Positions 1 through 5,368 of a DNA stretch of 5,686 nucleotides are shown piece after piece. Location of the stretch: positions 1-5,686 of the forward strand of contig CAMNAT010000160.1 in assembly GCA_946531785.1 (NCBI GenBank), read 5' to 3'. A program made the translations under genes and the position numbers. Under the pieces are notes generated by a model. The model saw only the letters and a list, made by a program, of their open reading frames with translations. It made no database searches and had not been told where the DNA came from. The stretch comes from an uncultured Oscillospiraceae bacterium. GTDB lineage: Bacteria; Bacillota; Clostridia; UBA1381. Within the stretch, counting starts at the first letter, position 1. Every line of letters begins with the position of its first letter.

Positions 1-914
1 GCTTCCCGACGCATGTAAAGCTCAGTCCGAGGCAGAGGGTGGACTATGTCATCGTAAACGGCGCGGAGTGTGAGCCGTACATAACCTCAGACCACCGCTT
101 CATGCTCGAGCAGCCGGATGATATCATCTACGGACTGCGGATAGCAATGAAGATACTGGGGCTGACCGATGGCTATATAGGCGTTGAGCTGAACAAACCT
201 GACGGCATCGAAGCGCTTGAAAAGTGCCGGGAATGCAGCCATGAGATCCATGTTCTGGGGCTCAAGACAAAGTACCCTCAGGGCGCTGAAAAGCAGCTGA
301 TAAAGGCGGTAACAGGCAGGAATGTTCCGGCGGGCAAGCTTCCGGCGGATGCCGGCGCGGTAGTTATAAATGTCGCGACTGCCGTTGCTATCGCTGCCGC
401 GTTCAAGAAGGGAATGCCGGCGATAATGAAGAATGTCACCGTATCCGGTGACGCTATCAAGAATCCGTCAAACTTCAAGGTCAGGACGGGCGTGCCGGTA
501 TCGTTTCTTATCGAGCAGGCGGGCGGCTTCACCGCTCCGCCGGAAAAGGTCATCTCCGGCGGTCCGATGATGGGTCTTGCGCAGTATAACACCGATTATG
601 CCGTTACCAAGACGACATCGTCCGTGCTTGCTATGCTGCACGCGCCAAAGACCTATGATCCGGATTCACCCTGCATCCGCTGCGGACGCTGCGTATCGCA
701 TTGTCCTATGCAGCTGATGCCGTTCAAGCTTGCCGACGCGGCGCACCGCGACGATATCGAGCAGGCACAGAGATATAACGTTCTGGAATGTATCGAGTGC
801 GGACTTTGCTCATACATCTGTCCGGCAAAGAAGAATCTGCTGCAGTTCATCCGTATGATAAAGCCGGATGTAATGAGAAAACAGAGAGAGGAGAGTGCAA
901 AGAATGGAAAATAA
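1..914 (+). CDS. rnfC: RnfC, electron transport complex subunit C (5' end missing)
   Basis: RnfC is the peripheral cytoplasmic subunit of the Rnf complex, with the NAD(H)/FMN site, and exchanges electrons with NAD+. The frame is already open at the left edge (first full codon at base 3, reading FPTHVKLSP), so the GTG at 39 is an internal valine and not the start. About 303 residues are visible; the family usually has about 435-450, so roughly 130-140 N-terminal residues lie outside, including the glycine-rich nucleotide loop. Visible are the family signature VNGAECEPY (visible residues 17-25), an SLBB-like stretch around NVTVSGDAIKNPSNF, and two C-x2-C-x2-C-x3-CP motifs for [4Fe-4S] clusters. 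Their cysteines are at visible residues 224, 227, 230, 234 and 263, 266, 269, 273 (bases 672-704 and 789-821). The stop at 912-914 overlaps the rnfD start by 11 bp. The identification is very secure; the true start cannot be seen. Confidence 0.96.
   Translation, partial: FPTHVKLSPRQRVDYVIVNGAECEPYITSDHRFMLEQPDDIIYGLRIAMKILGLTDGYIGVELNKPDGIEALEKCRECSHEIHVLGLKTKYPQGAEKQLIKAVTGRNVPAGKLPADAGAVVINVATAVAIAAAFKKGMPAIMKNVTVSGDAIKNPSNFKVRTGVPVSFLIEQAGGFTAPPEKVISGGPMMGLAQYNTDYAVTKTTSSVLAMLHAPKTYDPDSPCIRCGRCVSHCPMQLMPFKLADAAHRDDIEQAQRYNVLECIECGLCSYICPAKKNLLQFIRMIKPDVMRKQREESAKNGK
888..893 (+). promoter_or_regulatory. Ribosome binding site that fixes the rnfD start
   Basis: GAGGAG lies 10 nt before the ATG at 904 but only 1 nt before an in-frame GTG at 895. 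The spacing favours ATG 904 as the rnfD start, giving a protein beginning MENKY. The site is inside the end of rnfC. Confidence 0.75.
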
Positions 915-1854
915 GTACATAGTTTCATCCTCTCCGCATCTGCACACAAGCCTTACCACGAACAGGATAATGCTCGATGTGATCCTCGCGCTGCTGCCGA
1001 CCACTCTTGTCGGAATAGTATTCTTCGGTTGGTATGCCGCGCTCGTGATCGCGGTGGCGATAGCGGCGGCTATGCTCTCGGAGTGGATATTCAATAAGAT
1101 AATGAAAAAGCGCAATACGCTCGATGATCTCAGCGCGGTACTGACGGGACTTCTGATAGGCCTCAACATGCCTCCCGATATCCCGATATGGATGGTAGCC
1201 ATAGGCTCGGCGTTTGCGATAATCATAGTAAAGCAGATGTTCGGCGGTCTGGGTAAGAATTTTATGAACCCCGCGCTCGGCGCGCGCTGCTTCATGCTCG
1301 TCGCATGGACGGGCGCAATGACGAGCTTCCGCCTCCCGTTCGACGCGGTATCGTCGGCAACGCCGCTCGCGATCATGAAGGACGGCGTGGAGGGAACGCT
1401 CCCGTCGCTTACAAACTGCCTCATCGGCTTAAAGGGCGGCACGATAGGCGAGGTATCGGCGATAGCGCTTATTATCGGCTTCGCGTATCTGCTCATCCGC
1501 AGGGTCGTGAGCATAAGGATACCGGCGGCGTATATAATTTCGTTTGCCGTTATGACCTTCTTCTTCGGCAAGCAGGTGTTTGACGCTCAGTATCTTGCAT
1601 ATCAGCTTTTAACGGGCGGTCTGCTGCTCGGCGCGTTCTTCATGGCGACCGATTATGTGACCTCGCCCACAACGCCGAACGGCATGATCATCTTCGGCAT
1701 CGGCTGCGGACTGTTCACCTTCCTTATAAGACGGTTCGGCGGCTATCCCGAGGGCGTATCGTTCTCGATACTGCTCATGAACGTGGCTGCGCCGCTCATT
1801 GAGAGATATACCGTACCCAGATCGTTTGGACACAAAGGGGGTGCTGTGCAGTGA
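904..1854 (+). CDS. rnfD: RnfD, FMN-carrying membrane subunit of the Rnf complex
   Basis: RnfD (homologue of NqrB) is a polytopic inner-membrane subunit that carries a covalent FMN and is thought to take part in coupled electron and ion transfer. The 316-residue product is in the usual range and is mostly hydrophobic helices. Visible signatures are GGLGKNFMNPALGARCF at about residues 114-130 and the flavinylation motif SSAT at 150-153, where Thr153 is the expected FMN attachment residue. ATDYVTSPTTPNG and the C-terminal GGYPEGVSFSILLMN block are also family-conserved. In known systems the flavin is attached by ApbE, whose gene is not in this window. I start at ATG 904 rather than GTG 895 because of the ribosome binding site spacing. 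The gene overlaps rnfC by 11 bp and ends in a GTGA overlap with rnfG. The alternative NqrB is excluded by the surrounding rnf genes. Confidence 0.95.
   Translation: MENKYIVSSSPHLHTSLTTNRIMLDVILALLPTTLVGIVFFGWYAALVIAVAIAAAMLSEWIFNKIMKKRNTLDDLSAVLTGLLIGLNMPPDIPIWMVAIGSAFAIIIVKQMFGGLGKNFMNPALGARCFMLVAWTGAMTSFRLPFDAVSSATPLAIMKDGVEGTLPSLTNCLIGLKGGTIGEVSAIALIIGFAYLLIRRVVSIRIPAAYIISFAVMTFFFGKQVFDAQYLAYQLLTGGLLLGAFFMATDYVTSPTTPNGMIIFGIGCGLFTFLIRRFGGYPEGVSFSILLMNVAAPLIERYTVPRSFGHKGGAVQ
1834..1841 (+). promoter_or_regulatory. Ribosome binding site supporting the GTG start of rnfG
   Basis: AAAGGGGG stands 9 nt before the GTG at 1851, inside the last codons of rnfD. There is no ATG in the rnfG frame until residue 51, which would remove the membrane anchor, so GTG is the credible start. 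Confidence 0.7.
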
Positions 1855-2450
1855 AGGAAAAGCTGAATGTAGGGGAGCTTATAAAGACAGGCGTGATCTT
1901 GTTTCTCATCACCGCATTGTCGGCGGCGCTCCTTGCGTATGTGAACGGCTTTACGGCGCCGTTGATCGCAAAGAATGATGAGGAAAAAACCCAGGACGCC
2001 ATGCGCGCGGTCCTGCCCGCGGCGGACAGCTTTGAAAAGCTGGATATACCGCCCGAGGTCGCGGCGCTCAGCGATAAGGACGAGATAACCGAGGTATATA
2101 AGGCAAAGGACTCAGAAGGCGCAGACTGCGGCGTATGCGTCATCACCAATACCTCCGGCTATGATGTAGGCATAGTCACCGTAACGGGTGTGGACGCGGA
2201 TATGAAGGTCGCGGGTGTTGAGATAACCGCAATGAAGGAAACGCCGGGTCTCGGCGCAAAGGCTGCTGACAGCTCGTTCCGCGAACAGTACAGCGGCAAA
2301 TCCGGTGAGGTCATGGTCTCAAAGACAGGCGCGGACGATACGCATATACAGGCGATCTCCGGCGCGACAAAGACCTCTAACGGCGTTACGCGCGGCGTGA
2401 ATCTTGCTCTTAAAACAGCGGAAATAGTTATGGAAGGGGGAAGTAAGTAA
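1851..2450 (+). CDS. rnfG: RnfG, extracytoplasmic FMN-binding subunit of the Rnf complex
   Basis: RnfG (homologue of NqrC) carries a covalent FMN and relays electrons on the outer face of the membrane. The 199-residue product has a short basic N-terminus, one membrane helix at about residues 11-31 and a soluble outer domain. Family marks are KETPGLGAK at about 129-137 and the flavinylation motif SGAT at 170-173, with Thr173 the expected FMN-bearing residue, followed by KTSNGV. It starts with GTG within a 4-bp GTGA overlap with the rnfD stop, which suggests translational coupling. Its stop overlaps the rnfE start by one base (TAATG). Length and motifs match a complete, intact FMN-binding subunit. 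I am very sure of the assignment. Confidence 0.95.
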   Translation: MKEKLNVGELIKTGVILFLITALSAALLAYVNGFTAPLIAKNDEEKTQDAMRAVLPAADSFEKLDIPPEVAALSDKDEITEVYKAKDSEGADCGVCVITNTSGYDVGIVTVTGVDADMKVAGVEITAMKETPGLGAKAADSSFREQYSGKSGEVMVSKTGADDTHIQAISGATKTSNGVTRGVNLALKTAEIVMEGGSK

Positions 2451-3064
2451 TGGCAAATGAGAAAAAGTCAGCCGGCTCGGTGATAATGAACGGCATCCTT
2501 ACCGAAAACCCGACCTTTATGCAGCTTCTGGGCATGTGCCCGACGCTTGCGGTCACCACCTCGCTCCAGAACGGTGTGGGCATGGGACTTTCGGCGGCGG
2601 CGGTGCTCGTCTGCTCAAACTTCCTCATCTCGCTTCTCCGCAAGGTGATACCGGACAAGGTGAGGATAGCGGCGTATATTGTAATAATCGCTGCGTTCGT
2701 TACGATCATAGATATGAGCCTTCAGGCGTTTCTGCCCGATCTTGCAAGCTCGCTCGGACTGTTTATACCGCTCATCGTCGTTAACTGTATAATTCTCGCG
2801 CGTGCCGAGGCGTTCGCGTCGAAAAATAACCCGTTCATGTCCGCGCTCGACGGTGTCGGCATGGGCTTAGGCTTCACGGGCGCGCTCTGTATAATCTCCG
2901 CTATCCGCGAGATACTGGGCGCGGGAACCATCTGGGGAATACCGCTGTACGGCGGAGCTATCCAGCCTATGGGAATAATGATAATGGCGCCGGGCGGATT
3001 TATAGTGCTCGGATTGCTTGTCGGCACGATAAACTTCATCGTGCGCAAGAGAAAGGGGGAGTAA
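2450..3064 (+). CDS. rnfE: RnfE, integral membrane subunit of the Rnf complex
   Basis: RnfE (homologue of NqrD) is one of two paralogous six-helix subunits that pair as the membrane core of the complex. The 204-residue product is hydrophobic and has the family blocks NPTFMQLLGMCPTLAVT near residues 20-36 and VNCIILARAEAFA near 111-123. Cys30 and Cys113 match the conserved half-membrane cysteines which, in Nqr and Rnf structures, hold an iron or [2Fe-2S] centre together with the paired RnfA cysteines. The gene starts in a TAATG overlap with rnfG, with a purine-rich GGAAGGGGGAAG ribosome binding site just before it, and is followed by rnfA after 4 bp. Its order, before rnfA and after rnfG, and its NPTF/ARAEAFA motifs separate it from RnfA. 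ATA is about as common as ATC for isoleucine here. Confidence 0.95.
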   Translation: MANEKKSAGSVIMNGILTENPTFMQLLGMCPTLAVTTSLQNGVGMGLSAAAVLVCSNFLISLLRKVIPDKVRIAAYIVIIAAFVTIIDMSLQAFLPDLASSLGLFIPLIVVNCIILARAEAFASKNNPFMSALDGVGMGLGFTGALCIISAIREILGAGTIWGIPLYGGAIQPMGIMIMAPGGFIVLGLLVGTINFIVRKRKGE

Positions 3065-3068
3065 GGTA

Positions 3069-3659
3069 ATGGTATTGCAAATAGTATCTATCATGTTATC
3101 CGCGCTCCTCACCGAGAACTTTGTCATGGTGAAGTTCTACGGCATCTGCCCGTTCTTGGGCGTATCCAAAAAGGTGGAGACCTCCATCGGCATGGGTATG
3201 GCGGTCACATTCGTAATGGCGCTCGCGTCCGCGTTCACATGGGTGGTGAACAAGGCGCTTCTGATACCGTTCGGGCTGGACTATCTGCAGACGATCTCAT
3301 TCATACTCATCATCGCCGGACTCGTGCAGTTCGTTGAGATGTTTATGAAAAAGAGTATGCCGGCAATGTATAACGCATTGGGCATCTATCTTCCGCTTAT
3401 AACCACAAACTGCGCGGTGCTTGGCGTAACGCTTCTGAATGTCCAGAACTATCCGGACAATTTCATCTTCGCGCTGCTTTACGGCATCTTTGCCGCTCTC
3501 GGCTTCACGCTCGCAATGGTGCTTATGGCAGGCATCCGCGAGGCGCTCGATGAGCGCGCCGTTCCGGAAAGCTTCCGCGGCTTCCCTATAACTCTCTTGA
3601 CGGCGGGTCTCATGGCGATAGCGTTCATGGGGTTCTCAGGATTTTCTATAGGAGGGTGA
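3069..3659 (+). CDS. rnfA: RnfA, integral membrane subunit of the Rnf complex
   Basis: RnfA (homologue of NqrE) is the partner of RnfE, with the same fold in opposite membrane orientation. The 196-residue product is close to the usual 190-195. It shows the signature LTENFVMVKFYGICPFLGVS near residues 14-33 and the ITTNCAVLGV block near 111-120. Cys27 and Cys115 are the expected metal-centre ligands shared with Cys30 and Cys113 of RnfE. Several membrane helices are apparent, and GIREALDERAVPESFRG near 155-171 forms the polar loop before the last helix. ATG 3069 is chosen because an AAAGGGGGAG sequence ends 7 nt upstream. The next in-frame ATG, at residue 9, would cut into the first helix. Gaps to both neighbours are 4 bp. 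Confidence 0.95.
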   Translation: MVLQIVSIMLSALLTENFVMVKFYGICPFLGVSKKVETSIGMGMAVTFVMALASAFTWVVNKALLIPFGLDYLQTISFILIIAGLVQFVEMFMKKSMPAMYNALGIYLPLITTNCAVLGVTLLNVQNYPDNFIFALLYGIFAALGFTLAMVLMAGIREALDERAVPESFRGFPITLLTAGLMAIAFMGFSGFSIGG

Positions 3660-3663
3660 GCTT

Positions 3664-4500
3664 ATGGATATAAATAATATAATAATGGCAGTGGTCGTTG
3701 TGGGCGGCATCGGACTGATCTTCGGTCTCTTGCTCGCGTTCGCGGCGCACATATTTGCCGTAAAGAAGGATGAGCGCGCCGAGAAGATACAAGCGGTGCT
3801 TCCGGGCGCTAACTGCGGCTCCTGCGGATATGCGGGCTGCTCGGCATATGCCGAGGCAGTCGCAAGGGGCGACGCGCCGGTAAACGGCTGTACGGTCGGC
3901 AAGGCTCCTGTGGCTGAGAAGATCGCGGGCATCATGGGCGTTGAAGCCGGCGAGGTCAAGGAAGTAGTCGCGCGCGTAATGTGTACCGGTGACAGGGCAT
4001 CCGTTGTGTATAAATATGAGTACAACGGCATAGAGGACTGCAAGGCTGCGGTGAAGTTCGGCGGCGGCGCAAAGGGCTGCCAGTCCGGCTGCGTGGGCTT
4101 AGGCCGCTGCGCGGCGGCGTGTCCGTTCGACGCGATACATGTAATAAACGGCGTTGCCGTTGTTGACGACACCAAGTGTCAGGCATGCGGCAAGTGCGTG
4201 AGGGAGTGTCCGAAGAACCTCATAAAGCTGATCCCGAAATCACAGCGGCACTGGGTAGTCTGCTCGAATCCGGAGACGGGTAAGTTTGTGAACCAGTACT
4301 GCAAAAACGGCTGCATCGGCTGTCATTTATGCGAAAAGGAATGTCACTTTGACGCTATCCATGTTGTGGATAATCACGCTGTCATCGACTATGACAAGTG
4401 CAAAAACTGCGGACTCTGCGCAAAGAAATGTCCGCGCGGAGTTATCGTTTCCAAGCCCCGTCCCGGCGCAAAGCCCAAGGTCGAGGTACAGGAAGGTTAA
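3664..4500 (+). CDS. rnfB: RnfB, ferredoxin-accepting multi-cluster iron-sulfur subunit of the Rnf complex
   Basis: RnfB is the membrane-anchored cytoplasmic subunit believed to accept electrons from reduced ferredoxin. The 278-residue product has one N-terminal membrane helix (about residues 7-32). A four-Cys Fe-S domain follows, with Cys51, 54, 59 and 76 (GANCGSCGYAGC). Two ferredoxin-like modules then carry Cys139/143/149/153 with 172/175/178/182, and Cys217/220/223/227 with 246/249/252/256. This gives at least five [4Fe-4S] sites. Cys107, 126, 200 and 213 are additional. The second pair of motifs is the longer clostridial architecture, unlike the shorter proteobacterial RnfB of about 190 residues. 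AGGAGG at 3650-3655, 8 nt before ATG 3664, fixes the start. It is the last gene of the operon, and its stop is 5 nt before the terminator hairpin. Confidence 0.95.
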   Translation: MDINNIIMAVVVVGGIGLIFGLLLAFAAHIFAVKKDERAEKIQAVLPGANCGSCGYAGCSAYAEAVARGDAPVNGCTVGKAPVAEKIAGIMGVEAGEVKEVVARVMCTGDRASVVYKYEYNGIEDCKAAVKFGGGAKGCQSGCVGLGRCAAACPFDAIHVINGVAVVDDTKCQACGKCVRECPKNLIKLIPKSQRHWVVCSNPETGKFVNQYCKNGCIGCHLCEKECHFDAIHVVDNHAVIDYDKCKNCGLCAKKCPRGVIVSKPRPGAKPKVEVQEG

Positions 4501-4505
4501 AAAAC

Positions 4506-4539
4506 AATATGCCGTTCCAAATCCGGAACGGCATATTTT
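4506..4539. terminator. Probable bidirectional intrinsic terminator between rnfB and the transaldolase gene
   Basis: A perfect 13-bp stem (4506-4518 pairs with 4525-4537) closes a 6-nt loop, AAATCC. On the plus strand it runs into TTTTATT and sits 5 nt after the rnfB stop. On the minus strand it runs into GTTTTTT (complement of 4499-4505) and sits 16 nt after the transaldolase stop. The minus-strand T-tract is the stronger one. Its place between convergent genes fits a shared terminator. Confidence 0.9.
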
Positions 4540-4553
4540 ATTGCTTTAAAATA

Positions 4554-5204
4554 TCAATCCTTCGGCACTGTTGCCCAGTCCTTATCAAACTGTGCTATTC
4601 CGTTTACTGTGAGCGGATGGTTGAGCATCTGCATGATAACCTTGTACGGTACCGTTGCGATGTCGCAGCCCAGTCTTGCCGCCTGGATAACATGGATCGG
4701 GTTTCTTACCGATGCCGCGATTATCTCAGTCTCTATCGCCGGATCTGCGTCGAACACATCAACGATCTCCTCGATGAGGTTCATGCCGTCTGTGCCTATA
4801 TCGTCAAGTCTGCCGAGGAAGGGGCTTACATATGTAGCGCCTGCCTTTGCAGCGAGGAGCGCCTGTGCTGCTGAGAAAATGAGCGTCACATTCGTCTTGA
4901 TGCCGAGTGCTGTCATCTTCTTGCACGCGATAAGGCCTTCCTTGTTGAACGGTATCTTTATGATTATGTTCTTGTGCAGAGCTGCCAAAGGCTTTGCCTG
5001 CTCGACCATCTCGTCCGGATCCTTTGCTGTTACCTCGGCGCTGATCGGACCGTCAACTATGGTCGTGATCTCCTTGACTACATCCTCAAACTTTCTGCCT
5101 GACTTTGCTATGAGCGACGGGTTTGTGGTAACGCCGCAGATAACGCCCATGTCGTTGACCTCTCTGATCTCGTCAACAATGGCGGTGTCGATAAATAACT
5201 TCAT
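4554..5204 (-). CDS. tal: Small transaldolase of the TalC/FSA family
   Basis: This is a 216-residue (beta/alpha)8-barrel class I aldolase family protein, the short TalC/MipB type (usual length about 212-220) rather than the 315-residue TalB type. Transaldolase moves a dihydroxyacetone unit between sugar phosphates in the non-oxidative pentose phosphate pathway in the cytosol. Visible motifs are FIDTA at the N-terminus, GVTTNPSLIAKSG at 24-36, IIIKIP with the Schiff-base Lys83, TNVTLIFSAAQA at 104-115 and SPFLGRLDD at 127-135, with Arg132 a likely phosphate ligand. The residues that separate activities are Glu57 (SAEV) and Phe129 (SPF). Fructose-6-phosphate aldolase has Gln and Tyr there, so transaldolase is favoured, although automatic annotation may say fsa. 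The gene is convergent with rnfB and divergent from the putP-like gene. A GGAGGAG ribosome binding site (5211-5217) lies 6 nt before the ATG, and it has its own promoter. Confidence 0.93.
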   Translation of the reverse strand: MKLFIDTAIVDEIREVNDMGVICGVTTNPSLIAKSGRKFEDVVKEITTIVDGPISAEVTAKDPDEMVEQAKPLAALHKNIIIKIPFNKEGLIACKKMTALGIKTNVTLIFSAAQALLAAKAGATYVSPFLGRLDDIGTDGMNLIEEIVDVFDADPAIETEIIAASVRNPIHVIQAARLGCDIATVPYKVIMQMLNHPLTVNGIAQFDKDWATVPKD

Positions 5205-5210
5205 TGGAAT

Positions 5211-5217
5211 CTCCTCC
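5211..5217 (-). promoter_or_regulatory. Strong ribosome binding site of the transaldolase gene
   Basis: Read on the minus strand this is GGAGGAG, 6 nt before the ATG at 5204. It is close to full complementarity with the 16S rRNA 3' end, consistent with high expression of a central-carbon enzyme, and it fixes the start. Confidence 0.8.
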
Positions 5218-5254
5218 CGGGTGGATAATATTTTGGATATGTTTCACTCCATGT

Positions 5255-5265
5255 CTATATTATAG
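5255..5265. repeat. Palindrome over the transaldolase -10 box
   Basis: CTATA-T-TATAG is a perfect 11-bp palindrome that covers the -10 hexamer (5259-5264). It could be an operator, or simply a by-product of the AT-rich TATAAT sequence; the symmetry alone does not decide this. Confidence 0.35.
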
Positions 5266-5287
5266 TAGCTTTTTCGCTCATAGTCAA
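5259..5287 (-). promoter_or_regulatory. Sigma-A promoter of the transaldolase gene
   Basis: On the minus strand, TTGACT (5287-5282) and TATAAT (5264-5259) are separated by exactly 17 bp. This is one mismatch from the housekeeping consensus. A start of transcription near 5252 would give a leader of about 48 nt before the ATG at 5204. An 11-bp perfect palindrome (5255-5265) covers the -10 box. Confidence 0.87.
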
Positions 5288-5305
5288 GGGGTTTGAAAAA
5301 ATTTG

Positions 5306-5334
5306 TTGACAACTGTTAATTATCGGTGTATAAT
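5306..5334 (+). promoter_or_regulatory. Consensus sigma-A promoter of the putP-like gene
   Basis: TTGACA (5306-5311) and TATAAT (5329-5334) match the housekeeping consensus at every position, with a 17-bp spacer. Transcription would begin near 5341, giving a leader of about 28 nt before ATG 5369. The -35 boxes of this and the divergent transaldolase promoter are only 18 bp apart. A perfect promoter of this kind often depends on a repressor for control, but no regulator gene is visible here. Confidence 0.88.
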
Positions 5335-5336
5335 TA
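5317..5336. repeat. Inverted repeat over the putP-like gene -10 region, possible operator
   Basis: TAATTAT (5317-5323) and ATAATTA (5330-5336) are perfect 7-bp inverted arms around CGGTGT. The right arm covers most of the -10 box. A second small perfect symmetry, GTTG-A-CAAC (5305-5313), covers the -35. The position suits a repressor site, but the arms are pure A/T and partly forced by the promoter sequence, so chance is a real possibility. Confidence 0.4.
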
Positions 5337-5368
5337 TGTGAGTAAATTTTTGTTTGGAGGAAATAAAA

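Noticed and set aside
39..41. GTG as a start codon for rnfC
   Set aside because: The same frame is open to the left edge and the upstream residues (FPTHVKLSP) are a conserved RnfC block, so this codon is an internal valine.
810..1571. 253-codon open frame on the minus strand across rnfC and rnfD
   Set aside because: It lies antisense to two well-conserved genes, begins with TTG without a good ribosome binding site, and has no recognisable family motif. Codon bias of the real strand explains its length.
904..3659. Na+-translocating NADH:quinone reductase (nqrB-E) as the identity of the membrane genes
   Set aside because: The subunits are homologous, but the presence of rnfB, the RnfC-type ferredoxin motifs and the C-D-G-E-A-B order identify Rnf; there is no nqrF.
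3636..4175. 179-codon minus-strand frame opposite rnfB
   Set aside because: It is antisense to the cysteine-rich rnfB reading frame and has no motif, promoter or ribosome binding site.
4398..4874. 158-codon plus-strand frame running from rnfB into the transaldolase region
   Set aside because: It is out of frame with rnfB, crosses the terminator hairpin, and its second half is antisense to the transaldolase gene.
5244..5252. Minimal ATG-GAG-TGA frame in the transaldolase leader (minus strand)
   Set aside because: It sits at or before the predicted transcription start and has no ribosome binding site, so it is most likely chance and not a leader peptide.
4609..5265. 218-codon plus-strand frame opposite the transaldolase gene
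   Set aside because: It is antisense to a clear enzyme with promoter and ribosome binding site on the other strand. Its hydrophobic look comes from the complement of the enzyme's codons.
5205..5368. Riboswitch or small RNA in the divergent gap
   Set aside because: The leaders are only about 48 and 28 nt and show no extended stem structure or known aptamer core; promoters and ribosome binding sites account for most of the space.
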